DNA of 64,000 nucleotides from Candidatus Opimibacter skivensis (GCA_016721905.1 JADKHH010000004.1:248001-312000), one strand, 5' to 3'. Counted from the stretch's first letter, positions 37,804 through 49,200 are shown. Numbers and translations: made by a program. The notes: generated by a model from the letters alone, not told the origin.

Positions 37804-39169
37804 CTACAGGCGCGACAGCCATCTTATCCATGCCATTTTCTTAGGCGTGTTTGGCGGATAGACCAGGTCAGGCTCTAGCCAGAAAGGCTTCTCCAGGATG
37901 CTTTTGAAATGAGAAAAAGTTACAAACCCATTGCGGCCGTGATAACTACCCATACCACTCTGTCCTACACCTCCAAAAGGAAGGCTGGCATTGGCAAAAT
38001 GCCAGAGGGTATGATTGATAGCACCTCCTCCAAAGGATATTTCCCGGAACACTTTTTCCCTGATGACCTGATCATGGGTGAAGAGATAGAGTGCTAAAGG
38101 TTTTGGCAGGGATTTGATTCCAGCGATTGCTTCATCCATATGTGTATAAGAAAGCACGGGTAATATGGGTCCGAATATCTCGTGTTCCATCACGGGATCA
38201 TCAAAGGAAACGTCGGTTAGGATGGTTGGAGCAATATACCTGGAGGATAAATCACTTTCCCCACCCACATATATTTTTTGTTTTGCTATCAATCCAGTCA
38301 ACCGGCTGAAGTTTTCCTCATTGATAATCTGCACGTAATTGCCATTGGCAAAAGTGTATTGGAATTGATGGATATAGGCCTTTACGAATCCAAGGAATTT
38401 TTCCTGGACAGCAGCGTCTACCAACACATAATCGGGAGCGATGCAGGTCTGTCCACTGTTTAAGAATTTTCCAAAGACAATGCGCTTGGCTGCTTTTTTC
38501 AGGTTTGTATCCCGGGTTACGATTGCAGGACTTTTCCCACCCATCTCGAGCGTCACGGGAGTCAGATTTTTTGCAGCAGCCTGATAGACTATTTTTCCGA
38601 CGGCAGAACTACCGGTGAAAAATATTTTATCAAATTTTTGTTCAAGCAAGGCAGTGGTTTCAGCCACACCCCCTTCAAAGACAAAAAGGTATTCCGGCGG
38701 GAAATGATCATTGATCAGTTTTGCCATCGCGGCACTCGTGGCCAAAGGTATTTCGCTGGGCTTCAGTATAACGGTATTGCCCGCAGCCATAGCAGAAATC
38801 AAAGGGACGAGAGATACATTGTATGGATAATTCCAGGCTCCAATGATCAGGCATGTACCTAATGGCTCCGGAATAATATAACTCCGGGAAGGCAGTGTCA
38901 GGGATTGGATTTTACGCGTTTTGCTTCGCCCACGAGGGCAGTTTTTTAATGGCCAGATCGAGTTCATCGTATATAAAACTTAATTCGGTAGCGTAGGTGT
39001 CAGCTTCAGATTTTTTAAAATCATCATAAATAGCTCTATACAGATTGGCTTCCTCCTGCTGAAGGACGGCCTTGAGCCTTTTCAATTGCGCAAGCCTGAA
39101 GGGGATGCTTTTCGTTTCGTTGCGATTAAAGAAATCATTTTGCTTTTTTACAATTGTCAAATAGTCCAT
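37804..39169 (-). CDS. Aldehyde dehydrogenase (class 3-like), one frameshift
   Basis: The N-terminal piece from 39169 (MDYLTIVKKQNDFFNRNETK ... DELDLAIKKLPSWAKQ) breaks near 38925 and resumes as SKTRKIQSLTLPSRSYI and EPLGTCLIIGAWNYPYNV. Catalytic residues are the general base Glu in PVTLEMGGKSPA and the nucleophile Cys in FLNSGQTCIAPDYVL; NAD-binding GSSAVGKIV is present. The rebuilt length, ~455 residues, and the C-terminal FSHFKSILEKPFW and WIRWLSRL match the class 3 / fatty aldehyde dehydrogenase group, which lacks the longer N-terminus of class 1/2 enzymes. Oxidises aliphatic or aromatic aldehydes to acids. The break is a likely base-call error. Confidence 0.88.
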
Positions 39170-39333
39170 CCTCCGCTGATATAAAATCAGGATTTTAGAA
39201 TCCTGAATGATGAGATTATCTCCAAAGATAGGGAGCAAAGGGGGACAACGTAATCTGCGTTCCACATTTTACCGCAATTCAAGTCTATTCACCTTATCCT
39301 GCACCGTAAAGTTTTTCATTTCTGTTTCCAGTG

Positions 39334-39945
39334 TCAATTCTGCACACCCACACTCCGGGTGATCTGGCCCTGATCGAGGACGTGGATCTGATCACATGTT
39401 TCTTTCAGAGTCGAAAAGATATGCGAGGAGATAATGATCGTCTTCTGAAGATTTCGCAAGCGATCGATGATCTCGGTGATGATCATGTTACTGTGGATAT
39501 CAACGCCATTGTAAGGCTCATCGAGAATGTAAATGTCATTTTGCTGGATCAGGATGGCGGTCATGGCCAGTTTCTTTTTCATACCGGTCGAGTAGTTGCT
39601 GGCATATTGGTCCAGTGGAAGATCAAAGATGTTTTTGGTATCAACATCGTTTTCCACAACACCTCGAGCGTTGGCTAACAACCGGAGGTATTCACGACCC
39701 GTGATCTTCGAGAAGAAATAGGGATCTGTTGGGAGATAGCCAATATGGTCTTTGAGATCTGCGTAATCACTGCGTATGTGTCCATGAAATGGTTCGATCC
39801 CGATGATGCATTTGAATAAAGTAGTCTTACCGGACCCGTTTTCACCAACAATTCCATAGACTTTGCCTTTTTCAAAATCCAGGCTGATATCCCGGAGGAC
39901 GATATGGGCTCCGTATGATTTGGACAGATGTTCGATATGCATCAT
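39334..39945 (-). CDS. ABC transporter ATP-binding protein
   Basis: A 203-residue nucleotide-binding subunit. Walker A GIVGENGSGKTTLFKCI, Q/H-loop region YLPTDPYFFSK, signature motif YSTGMKKKLAMT, Walker B DIYILDEPYNGVD, and switch His in TIIISSHIFS. The order of domains and the short length fit exporter-type ATPases paired with a multi-helix permease. Its start overlaps the stop of the permease gene by four bases, so the two are translated together. The substrate is not indicated. Confidence 0.93.
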   Translation of the reverse strand: MMHIEHLSKSYGAHIVLRDISLDFEKGKVYGIVGENGSGKTTLFKCIIGIEPFHGHIRSDYADLKDHIGYLPTDPYFFSKITGREYLRLLANARGVVENDVDTKNIFDLPLDQYASNYSTGMKKKLAMTAILIQQNDIYILDEPYNGVDIHSNMIITEIIDRLRNLQKTIIISSHIFSTLKETCDQIHVLDQGQITRSVGVQN

Positions 39946-40885
39946 TGAAGCACAGGTTTGAGTTGACGGACCGACCGCCTGTAAAAGTATGGAAGGAGAA
40001 AAAGCAACATGGGTGGAAACGAGAAAGAGAATGCCATCAGCAGTCCTTGGGGAACATTCATTGGAGCTGGAAAAAAAGCATACTTACCCAGCACAGCGGT
40101 GGCAAGGTATAGGATACCAAGCAAAAAAATCATCGCAAGATATCCTGCATGGCTCATGAAAAAAATCAATATCACCGTAGCAAAGGGCAAACACAACAGC
40201 GTTGCATACAAGAGTGCAAGGCTGACCTTATTCAACAAAAACTGAGGCGGTGACAAGGCATGAATCCACACGAGATAGACTGGTTCAGATTGCATATAGA
40301 ACATCATGCATACCAGCAATACCAATGCTACTGCAAACAAGCCCAGGTTGGCATTGTCATAAAGCACGGCCATGACCATCAGAAAGCCCGCGAGGATGAT
40401 CACAGGATAATTTTTCCGAAATCCAATGGTGAACTCAAAGGGATATTTATAAAAAGGTGTAGGGATGACGATATTCAGATTGCGCTCGATTGATGTATAC
40501 GATAGCGCTGCGCTGATGATCAAGATACCCAATGCCAGGAGCCATTCCTGGTATATGATTAAACCAACGATGAACGGAAGAGCCACTGTGATATTTTCAA
40601 CACAGCGGATGATCAGAAATTGTTGTTGAGAAAAATGTTGCTTCAGAAATCCGGTTCTGCCCGCCTCTGATAGCAATGAAGAAAAACCCAAAACAACCAA
40701 TGCGTATACATAGGACGCAAACGAAGAGACATAGAATAAATAGGCAGTGAACCCACTAAAGATGATGGCCATCAACAGATACCCCAAAAGCAGGTTGTAT
40801 CCCAAAATCGGAAAGATGGCGATTGACCAGCCTGAATTGCAGTGCGAGATAATCACGCATCCGCCAGCCTCTTGATATTACGCAT
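39942..40885 (-). CDS. ABC transporter permease, likely one frameshift near the start
   Basis: A multi-helix membrane protein (about eight hydrophobic segments, e.g. LLLGYLLMAIIFSGFTAYLF, FAVALVLLVCMMFYM, GLLMAFSFSFPPMLLFLL). The uninterrupted frame begins at 40856, but the better start is ATG 40885. This gives MRNIKRLADA, then RDYLALQFRLVNRHLSDFGI in a neighbouring frame before joining the helices near 40800 (TTTTGGGG run). It has no ATPase motifs. It is transcribed ahead of, and overlaps, the ATP-binding gene, together forming one ABC-2-like exporter. Substrate unknown. Confidence 0.8.
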
Positions 40886-41172
40886 GGTCAAAAATACGCT
40901 GCCAGAGTGCTGTTTATGATATCAACCCGAAGTATGTTCTACCAAAAGCCTGATCTAGCCGACAGGGTCAGCGTATTGCCTTCATCAACTTCGTATGTCA
41001 GGCCCCCCCCCGCCCGGAAGCATTTTTCACAAAGACTTCTCACTATCTTTTTCGCGCAACGCGCAACCCCGCAAAGGATATGCAAGGCACTTCGTACTTA
41101 TTTTTATCGCGCAACGCCGCAAAGACACTTGTACTTCACCTCTTACTCTCTTACTCTCTCACTCTTCACCTC

Positions 41173-41376
41173 TCACGCTGTTTTACAAGTGCTGATGCCA
41201 ACGATAGCGTACAAAGGACAAAAACTGACCAGGCTCGTAAGGACAAACACGCCTCCGAGGACCAGCAGAACAAGGCCAAGTGTACCGGTAACGGTGCCGG
41301 TAAAATAAAGGATGGCAAATACTGCCGCGAGCAGGACACGGATGATTCTGTCGGCTGAACTCATATTCTTTTTCAT
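41173..41376 (-). CDS. DUF2892 small membrane protein
   Basis: 67 residues: MKKNMSSADRIIRVLLAAVF, then TGTVTGTLGLVLLVLGGVFV and FCPLYAIVGISTCKT. Two membrane helices and the CPLYAIVG motif are diagnostic of DUF2892 (the membrane part of YgaP-like proteins). The start at 41376 is preferred to the longer frame from 41442. It lies downstream of a Crp/Fnr-type regulator on the same strand, a common pairing in Bacteroidota, suggesting redox- or sulfur-linked control (inference). Confidence 0.88.
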   Translation of the reverse strand: MKKNMSSADRIIRVLLAAVFAILYFTGTVTGTLGLVLLVLGGVFVLTSLVSFCPLYAIVGISTCKTA

Positions 41377-41387
41377 AGAAATAAAAT

Positions 41388-41483
41388 TTAACGGGTTAAA
41401 AACTGAACCAGGAGAACAATTCCGGTCACCAGGCTGATGCATAAGATACAGACAATGACAAACTTCAGCAGATTATTCTTCAT
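41388..41483 (-). CDS. Possible 31-residue membrane peptide
   Basis: A short frame, MKNNLLKFVIVCILCISLVT then GIVLLVQFLTR, forming a single membrane helix with positive flanks. It lies between the Crp/Fnr gene and the DUF2892 gene, 11 bases before the latter, which supports expression as part of the same transcript. No family known; small size keeps confidence low. Confidence 0.4.
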   Translation of the reverse strand: MKNNLLKFVIVCILCISLVTGIVLLVQFLTR

Positions 41484-41539
41484 GATTGTACTGTAAACTT
41501 AGGGAGCCGGGAAGGGCTGCGCAGTGACTTTAGTCACCA

Positions 41540-42157
41540 CTATAGGATTTCGATGGTATTGGCTTCCTGCCTGATTTTCCCGTCATTTTCCAATTTCTTC
41601 ATGATCCGGCTGATGACTTCCCTGGCCGTACCAAGCTCAGCGGCTATCTGGCGATGACTGATCTTGATCGGGTTCCGTCCTGTCAGCAAGGATTTATTGA
41701 CCAGATAGTCCAGCAATCGTTTATCCATCCGCTCAAAAAGAAGTTGATGAATCGTCGTCAGCAGATCACTGTAGCGAAGGTTGTATTGTTGAAAAAACAA
41801 TTGGTTGACCTCCGGATAATCACGCACCCAAAGCGCTACTTTATCAGTAGGCAACAGGAGGGCTGTTGTATCTTCTTCAGTTACAGCAAATATTTTACTG
41901 GGTTCGTTTTTCATGCCGGCAGCAAACGACATGATGCAGCTCTCCTGAGGCTTGATATAATAGAGCAGCAATTCTTTTTCTTCATGACGGCTGAATACCT
42001 TGATGAGCCCCTCCAGGACGATGGGAATGACCTTTACATATTGCCCTTCGCGCAGGATCTCTGTACCCTGTGGAACCTCCTTCAGTATAGCATGTGCTTC
42101 CAGTTCTTTCCGGAGATCCGGATGAAGAGGCGTGAGCAATTTTGAAAGGTCCGTCAT
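41540..42157 (-). CDS. Crp/Fnr-family transcriptional regulator
   Basis: A 205-residue regulator. The N-terminal cyclic-nucleotide-binding fold (~20-120; EILREGQYVKVIPIVLEGLI, LLLYYIKPQESCIMSFAA) is followed by a dimerisation helix and a C-terminal winged helix (NPIKISHRQIAAELGTAREV, ISRIMKKLENDGKI). It lacks the Fnr four-cysteine iron-sulfur cluster set and the exact Crp cAMP-binding Arg/Ser pair, so the effector is uncertain. The DUF2892 protein and a small membrane peptide lie immediately downstream on the same strand and may be its targets. Confidence 0.92.
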   Translation of the reverse strand: MTDLSKLLTPLHPDLRKELEAHAILKEVPQGTEILREGQYVKVIPIVLEGLIKVFSRHEEKELLLYYIKPQESCIMSFAAGMKNEPSKIFAVTEEDTTALLLPTDKVALWVRDYPEVNQLFFQQYNLRYSDLLTTIHQLLFERMDKRLLDYLVNKSLLTGRNPIKISHRQIAAELGTAREVISRIMKKLENDGKIRQEANTIEIL

Positions 42158-42168
42158 TGGATTTCAGG

Positions 42169-43576
42169 TTAATGCAGGATGCAATTTCCTTTAAGGCTAA
42201 GAAAGCCTGAGTTATATAATCCAGGATATTGACTCCCGCATGGGTTATTTCAACATCCTCAAGATATAAACTCCCGGCATTTATCAATCCGCTTTGATCG
42301 GAAACACCAGAGAGAATATGGAGATGACGAAACATAATCTCTATATCAGCAGCAATAGAAAAAACAGGTGAGGTAGTAGATTGAACAAATACAGTTTGTC
42401 CGGCGGGTTGGATGAGGCGTGCATCATCATTAAACACAACTGGGCCTGTGGAAAGATGTATGGTATCAAGAATCAATGATGATTTAAATTTTAATGTATC
42501 CCCACTTCCAGCACATAGAGCGGCATGACGTAAGCTGCCCGGGCCTGTATCACCATCTTGTTTTATCCAAAGGGCGATGCTATCTGCAAGCAATCCGGAG
42601 ACACGTCCGTTGACCCCGTCTACGCAGAGATGGATGTAGTCATTGGTTTTAAATTCGATGCCTTCATAGCCGCGCGTGATCGTATCGGAACCTGTGGTGG
42701 AATAATCAACATACATGGAGGTTCCGCCAAAGAAGGAATCATTTGTAAAATGACGAAACAACCAGGTCCTTCCATACGTCGTCAGGCAAGTGTGGACTCG
42801 TCTGGACTTATAGCCGCGGCAGTTACCTGATACTCGGCAGCGATGTCATTAGGATTTGCTTTGAGGTTGATTTTTCCCTTGTAGGTCGCTACGATTGGAT
42901 TTTCCATGGAGCTGCCTTCGGTGAGGTCAATTTTGAAATAGTACGTGTAGCCATTCACCCAGCCACCACAATTGTTTGTGGGTTTGCTCCAGATATTCTT
43001 TGTGAATACATAGATCGCTTCATTGTACCAAATGGCCGCTTCGCTGTTGACAAATACGGTATCACCTGATTGACAGTTATTGACATCATACCCGGTGAGT
43101 GGATATTTGAAATAATAAGTTTGCGGTGTGACGGAGACAGAATCCGGATGATTGAGTGTCGTTAACGGGACTTTATGCATTTTAAAAATGAAACGATTGG
43201 GGCATTCTTCCGGATCGCTGTTTTCATTGCAGTTTTTTCCGATCTGGCAGACGTAGATATTTCCAATGTCGTCTTTGGCGAGATCTTCCCAGTCATGATT
43301 GATCACATTGAGGATGTTGACTTCCTTCTGGATGGTGACCATTTGATTGCCGGTGGCGGGTAAAAACTTAAACAGAGAAGTACTCGGATTTCCCTGATCG
43401 TTGTGTGTCCACAATGAAACACCATTCGGATCAATGGCCAGGCCGGAAGCCTGTGTGATTGGAGATACATTCCCAAACCGACCGAGGTTAAATGGCACCT
43501 GGAGGCCCTGGTACACCTGTGCGTGGAGACCTGACCAATAGAAATATAAGAGACTGATGAAGAGCAGTCGTTGCAT
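42169..43576 (-). CDS. Secreted protein with beta-helix (choice-of-anchor Q-like) C-terminus, frameshifted
   Basis: Signal peptide MQRLLFISLLYFYWSGLHA (start 43576). The first ~260 residues form a probable beta-propeller with the INHDWEDLAKDDIGNIYVCQ motif. The frame breaks near 42795 (STLA) and resumes as LTTYGRTWLFRHFTNDSFF. The C-terminal part, GPGSLRHAALCAGSGDTLKF ... LINAGSLYLEDVEITHAG, is a right-handed beta-helix. A second break near 42215 leads to GLYNSGFLSLKGNCILH and a stop at 42169, twelve bases before the Crp/Fnr gene. The final domain closely parallels the end of the metzincin at 58640-61756. No enzyme motif is seen. Confidence 0.75.
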
Positions 43577-43641
43577 AAGCAATGGGTATCGTCAGGGAAG
43601 AGACGTGGCAAAGGTAGGGGAAAAAACTGCTCTGTTTTTTA

Positions 43642-44013
43642 TTACAGCCTACGATAATGCCATATAGTGATAACAGCAATCACTAAAAAAGGAATGGCAG
43701 TAAGCATGATCTTGAAGTTCGTACTCAAGGCACCCGCCAGGAAAATAAAGGACAATAAAATTCCAAGACCTGCTATGCCCGCATAGGTCAGTATTTTACT
43801 TGGTGGCTTTTGAAACAAGGTGATGAGCAAAAGAAGTTGACCGATAATAGGCAGAACCGTAAATGGATGAAGCACAGACATCGGGTCTGTAAACATTTTA
43901 GCCAGCACCTGTCCTTCTGCCTGAAATAAGAATAAATGATTGCCTCCGCCCCACTCCATGTATCCAAAGAGCGAGGTCATGATGAGGAGTAAATTCAGGA
44001 GTTTGCTTTTCAT
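43642..44013 (-). CDS. Hypothetical four-helix membrane protein
   Basis: 123 residues with four hydrophobic segments (LLNLLLIMTSLFGYMEW, HPFTVLPIIGQLLLLITLF, ILTYAGIAGLGILLSFIF, IMLTAIPFLVIAVITIW) and a short basic C-terminus (WHYRRL). The EWGGGNHLFLFQAE loop between the first two helices is distinctive and recalls small conserved Bacteroidota membrane proteins of unknown role. It is 26 bases downstream of the zinc-peptidase gene on the same strand. Confidence 0.78.
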   Translation of the reverse strand: MKSKLLNLLLIMTSLFGYMEWGGGNHLFLFQAEGQVLAKMFTDPMSVLHPFTVLPIIGQLLLLITLFQKPPSKILTYAGIAGLGILLSFIFLAGALSTNFKIMLTAIPFLVIAVITIWHYRRL

Positions 44014-44038
44014 GGTGACTCTTTTTAAAGGTAGGTTT

Positions 44039-45273
44039 TTATCCGCATCCTTCTTTCAATTTGTGGATATCAAAATCATGTGGAATGGGTACAGATTTAA
44101 GGAAATCAATCCATTCTGCTTCTAATTTTTCGACAGGGAAGCCATAGATGGTGTCAAAGTCTCCGAATCCACGGGTCCACAACAACTTCATTTTTTCCAA
44201 CCCATATTGCTCATATAAATATTTAAACACACCGGCACTTTGCAAATAGGCCATAACATCGTTTTGAACAGCAATTTCATCAAAATGATTGAACAGGTAA
44301 TCCAGGGATTGGAGTTAATTTGATTGGAGATAGTATGCGTTGATCGTAGGTATAGGATTCTCAATGTGACATTCATTATCAGCATATACGGCACTTCCCT
44401 CAATCAGCAACCGGCACCCTGAAGGGCCCCATGCATTTAAAGAAATGATATGGAAGATTTCATGCTTAAACTGGGGTCTCCTGGTCGCTGTTATAGGAAA
44501 TAGCCCTGCGTCAAATTCAGCATAGGCAATGCCGCCCTGTGCCCGCACACCTGTAAAGGCTTGCATTTCTTCAACGGATTCAAAAAGGATTAAGGTGATT
44601 CCTCGGTTGTATTTTTCGACATTGAGTATTTGAAGCGCATTTGAAAAAGCAAAGGCTATCTGTTCTTTAATTTCAGGTAGATGCGCAGCAGCGTATGTGT
44701 TTCCGGCGAAGAAAATCCTGAAGTTGCCATGCGATATGGAAAGAAAGGGAAGTGTATCTTGGTTTAGAATCTTATTTGTAAAAGCAGCACGATGGGGATA
44801 AAAGACAACCTCATCAGTAGGGTTGTCAAGACTCGTCCGTGCCGTATAGACGTTTTCCTGTACGAACCAATTGGTATAATTAGTACTGACTTTTTCCACG
44901 ATACGATTCCATTTTTTATGATCATGGAGGGACAATAAAGATGAATCAGCCTTCAGCGCGTCAATGTCTTTAAAGGGATATTCAAAAGCGATTTTATTTA
45001 AAATCTGAAGTGCTGTTTTTTCTTTACCTGCCAGAGCGTAGGAGCTTGCTGCATTATAAAGTATCCCTTCTCTTGGAATCTCAAAGCCCTTTTCAACCTC
45101 AGCATGGGCTGCTTTGTAAAATAGGCGCCGGCCTCCTGATAGTTTTGCGCGGTCAGGCAGGAATCTGCTTTATTCCATAATTCATAAAAGGCGTAATACT
45201 TCGGAAATCCAGATTGGCCAAAACAATGTGTGGTAAAGCCCAGGCCTAGAATAAATAAAGAAATTCTGTTCAT
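44039..45273 (-). CDS. Secreted HExxH zinc peptidase (peptidase MA-like), frameshifted
   Basis: Signal peptide MNRISLFILGLGFTTHCFG (start 45273) and a TPR-like N-terminus (YELWNKADSCLTAQNYQEAG). The frame breaks near 45115. The central piece (44315-44935) carries the gluzincin motif HEIFHIISLN, and a third-ligand Glu is likely in LLIEGSAVYADN. A second break near 44310 leads to LDYLFNHFDE-type sequence and the end MAYLQSAGVFKYLYEQYGLE ... KLEAEWIDFLKSV. Rebuilt length ~410 residues. This is the peptidase MA/M61-like arrangement: His-His-Glu then a helical tail. Probably periplasmic; substrate unknown. Confidence 0.72.
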
Positions 45274-45368
45274 TGAAAAATGAATCTTGGAGTCAATCAA
45301 AGGTACAAGCTATCGGATTACTGTTTCTTCATCAAAGATAAGTTCAGGTAGTCCACCACACCCTATGC

Positions 45369-45515
45369 CAGCGCAAAGTTTTCGCACGTCGCGTCGCCCC
45401 ATGGGGCAGGGAGGAGTTCGGAGAGATCATAACATTTCAAATCAGCCCAGTCCCTGCTCTCTGCGCTATGCTCTATGCTTACCGCCGCTAATTCGCGCTA
45501 ATTTCCGCCAATTAG
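45369..45515. repeat. Repeat block flanking the oxidoreductase remnant, left copy
   Basis: Contains AAGTTTTCGCACG, GAGAGATCATAACA, CAGTCCCTGCTC, GCTATGCTCTATGC and CCGCCGCTAATTCGCGCTAA. The same modules, in partly different order, occur at 46020-46175 on the other side of the remnant. A third partial copy (AAAATCATGCACCTGACAGT) lies at 49368-49390. Confidence 0.6.
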
Positions 45516-45544
45516 ATATCGAAAGCCAGGCCTGCCCTTACTAA

Positions 45545-45960
45545 TCATCGGGTGCCTCCAGCTTTGTACCGTCGCCACTTCTTCCTTAATGCCAGATCAG
45601 ATGTCCGTATCGTTCCGATATAGGTGACTTTGACAGGCTTTACCCCACAGTATTCCAGAATGGATTTCTTTAATTTGGGTGGCTTGCGTTTCTCTGTACA
45701 AAGACATCCAGGTAAGAGCCTGTCACCTTAGAACAAACAGAGAACCCAACCGTTCTGCCCCTTTTTTATCCACGGTCAGGATCTGGTTCTAATTCAGTCC
45801 CTGTTGGTACCCAAAGGCTAAGTTGTTGAAACTAAGTCCTTATCACAATTTCCTTTATCTCAGCACCCGCTCCAGACGCCCCCTTTTTATAGGCCTCCAC
45901 GAGCCCAAAATTGAAGCTCTCCTGATTTGGATGTCCGTTGATGATGAGTATTTTTTTCAT
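45545..45960 (-). pseudogene. Decayed NAD(P)H oxidoreductase (flavodoxin-like fold)
   Basis: The start MKKILIINGHPNQESFNFGL and VEAYKKGASGAGAEIKEIVI is an excellent match to the MdaB/YwrO type of NAD(P)H:quinone oxidoreductase (FMN-binding NGHP motif). The frame then fails near 45845 (FQQLSLWVPTGTELEPDPD read with shifts). The end KKSILEYCGVKPVKVTYIGT then IRTSDLALRKKW is the family C-terminus. The span is ~415 bases against ~580-600 expected, so about a third of the gene, including the central active-site region, is missing. Flanked on both sides by related repeat blocks. Considered a true pseudogene. Confidence 0.65.
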
Positions 45961-46019
45961 AACGCTATTCAATTATATAATTCAATTCTGCACTGACCAT
46001 GAGATAATCACTGGCTCTT

Positions 46020-46175
46020 TCCGCCGCTAATTCACGCTAATTTTCTCTAAGATAAAGTTGAGCTCCCTATGCACAAAAGTTTTCGCACGGAGCACACGGA
46101 GTGCACGGAGAGATCATAACAATCAAAATCATGCACCTGACAGTCCCTCTGCCCTATGCGCTATGCTCTATGCTT
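46020..46175. repeat. Repeat block flanking the oxidoreductase remnant, right copy
   Basis: CCGCCGCTAATTCACGCTAA, AAAAGTTTTCGCACGGAG, CACGGAGTGCACGGAGAG, ATCATAACAATCAAAATCAT and GCGCTATGCTCTATGC. Matches the modules at 45369-45515. It lies just beyond the stop of the RND transporter gene. Confidence 0.6.
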
Positions 46176-49100
46176 TTCACAGTAACAGCTGGAGGAATCA
46201 ACATATAAAGCAACGGCGTCACAATCCGACTCAACAACGTCGAACTAATCAACCCTCCGATCAACACCAATGCAAGTGGTGAAATCAACGGTGATTTTTC
46301 AAGCACCAGCGGAACCATACCTCCAATCGCTGTCATCGAAGTGAGTAGGATCGGAAGAAACCTCGTCTCTGCACCATTCAAAACCGCTTCTTTCAGTGGC
46401 ATGCCTTGCTCACGAAGTTGATTAGTATAGTCCACCAGGAGAATCGAATTTTTTATCTCAATCCCCATGAGGGCAATGATGCCGATCGTAGCCACAAATG
46501 ATAACGTCTCGCCACCGAGGTATAGAATACCTAACGCACCAACGATACCAAGAGGTACGACTGACAATACAATAAGTGTGCTCTTGAACGTCCTGAACTC
46601 AAGCAACAAGGATGGCAAACAATCCGAAGACGGTGATCAGGATGATGCTGCCCATGCCACCAAAGGATTCCTCTCTTGTTTCTTTTCACCGGCTGCAACA
46701 AACCGATATCCTGCAGGTAATTTGACATCCTGCAGTTTCTTTTCAACCTCATCAAACATTGCGATGGTATTGTATCCCGTTTGCACAAAGCTGGTCACAT
46801 TGGTATACCGCTCTTTGTTGTAGTGCCTGATCACATTGGGAGAGGCACCAGGCACGATTTCTGCAATTTGTGAGATAGGAATCAGCGCACCGGAGAGAGA
46901 GGTGACATACATCTTGTCAAATATCTCAAGAGCATGATCGGGATCAAAATCCTGGAGGGTCATCTGTATCTGGAATTCATCTCCATCCGCATTACGCACC
47001 GTCTGGTTAGGTAGTCCCGCTACACTTAAGCGGACAGTGCGCGCCACCTCAGCAGGCAATACGCCCATGATACCGGCTTTCTCTTTGTCGATGATGACAT
47101 TGAGGTCAGTCTTTGGCAGGCTGAGTTGATTTCCGACATAGAGTGTGCCTTCTGTTTTCTTGATGATGTCTTCGAGGATAAAACTATACTTGGTCAGCGT
47201 ATCCAGATTGTCACCCAGAATCCTGAATTCAAGAGGAGCCGGCACAGGTGGCCCTTGCTGAAATTGCTTGACTTCTATTTTAGCACCGGGAATCTGATTG
47301 TATCTGGCCCTCAATGAATCGGTGAGCGCAACAATCTCAGGTACTTCCATATTCGGGTTAGTCTGCACAAAGAGTTCGGCAAAGTGCGGTGTAAAATCCT
47401 GCTGAAATACGTTATAGTATACCCTTGGATTTCCCTTGCCGATATTGCTACTGACGCTGACAACATTATTTAGTTGCAGGAGGTCCTGTTCGACAATACG
47501 TGCTATGCGGTTGGTTTCTTTCAGGCTCGTGCCTGGCGGTGTATTGATCTGTACATTGAACATCGGTTTTTCAGAGACAGGAAATAAACTGAATCCGATC
47601 AAGGGTATCAAGCCCAGGCTGCTGATAAAAATCACCCCTGTCAACGCTAGAGCAATCACCGGATGAGCTAATGACCAGTTCAATATGCGTTGGTAAGGCG
47701 CATTGATGTATTTCTTAAATCCTCTAAAGAAGATATTGCCTTCAGAACGCTCATGATTTTTCAACATAATGCTCGCCAGAAACGGAATGATCGTCAGCGA
47801 TACCAACAGGGATGCAATGATCGTCAACAAGACAGCCATAGGCAACGGCCTGATAAATTCGCCGGAACCCTCAGGAAGAAACACTAAAGGAAGGAAAGCA
47901 AGTAAAAGGGTTGCAGTACAACCTATGACGGCAATAGCGATTTGCTTCGTAGCTACGATCGCGGCTTCTTTTCGTTTATACCCCATCCGCATAAAGCGCT
48001 CGATGTTTTCAACTATGACAATCGAATCATCCACCAACAAACCAAGCGCGATGACGAGACCTACGATGCTCAATTGATTGAGTGTATACCCGGTGTAGTT
48101 GAGAAACGCAAGACCGATCGCCAGGGATAGCGGGATGCTGATCATGACGATCAATGCGGCGCGGAATCCAAGGGGCAATAAAGTTAACAGTACGAGAGAT
48201 ACCGCAATTGCAAAATCAATTCCTAACCCATAGAGTCTTCTGCGCACATTTTTCTCCTGATCAAAACTCGTCTCCATTTTGATGTGATCCGGAAGGGTGG
48301 CTGTATGGCCACCCTGTTTTGAACTATATTCTTCCGGTCTTTTAAAGCCGTGACGACCCAGATAGCCGGCAGCCCGTTGTATCGCGCGATGTGTGTTTCT
48401 TCAGCCTTGTCCATGCGGATCAGGGCTATGTCATTGAGGTGTACTGCATTTCCCTGCGGAGTTGTCTTGATGACGATGGCGCGTATCTCGTCGAGGGAGT
48501 TGAGTTCACTGTTGGTCTTGATATTAAATCGCTTCTTTCCCAGATCCACGCTACCCCCGGGTATATTGACATTGTGCGCCTGTATGATATTGATGACCTG
48601 GTTGAGTCCGATACCATAGGCTGCCATCTTGTCGAGCTGCAGGGCGATCTGTATTTCTTCGGTGGGTTCAGCTTGTATCTCCACCCATTTGATATCCTTG
48701 ATACGTTCAATGAGTTTTTCAAGTTCTTCAGCCTTGTCTTTGAGTTCTTTTGGTGAGGCGGTCGAAGAAACGAGTGCGGTCTGAAGGATAGCTACATCAG
48801 AAGACGCAGCGCGTATCACATCGAGTGTAACGATACCCTCCGGCAGGGAGGCACGAATCTTGTTGACCTCCCGGATGACATCATTGTTTTTACCATCGAC
48901 ATTGACACCATAGTTGAATTCAAGTTGCAACAGCATCAAGCCATCACTGCAATTGGTCTGCATTTTCTTGATGTCATCCAGTTTGTAGAGCACATCCTCG
49001 ATCGGTTCGGCAACCAATTGCTCCATATCTGCCGGACTGGTCCCCGGATATACTGCCAGGACGATAAAGATCGGTGCACCAAAGGGCGGATCTTCTCCCC

Positions 49101-49200
49101 GCGGCATATTGATGAGTGCATTGACACCCAGCATCAGCGCGAGCACGAAGAGGATGATCGTGAATTGATAATTTTTTACAGAGAAGGATGTGAGTGACAT
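46154..49200 (-). CDS. RND-family efflux transporter (AcrB-like), split by frameshifts
   Basis: The inner-membrane proton-driven pump of a tripartite efflux system. N-terminal piece from 49200: SFSVKNYQFTIILFVLALML, porter region EDPPFGAPIFIVLAVYPGTS. After a break near 48260, the helix-4 proton relay VIALGLLVDDSIVIVENIER (two Asp). After breaks near 46640, the helix-10 Lys in GIIALMGIEIKNSILLVDYT. Total ~1015 codons, normal for RND pumps. The sequence resembles the HAE1/multidrug group rather than metal exporters; substrate unproven. Last gene of an operon TetR-TolC-adaptor-RND on the minus strand. Each part is well conserved, so the breaks are probably base-call errors. Confidence 0.88.

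Noticed and set aside
46154..49200. Three independent RND-related genes
   Set aside because: The fragments are consecutive parts of one AcrB-like chain in order, with normal total length; they are one gene with breaks.
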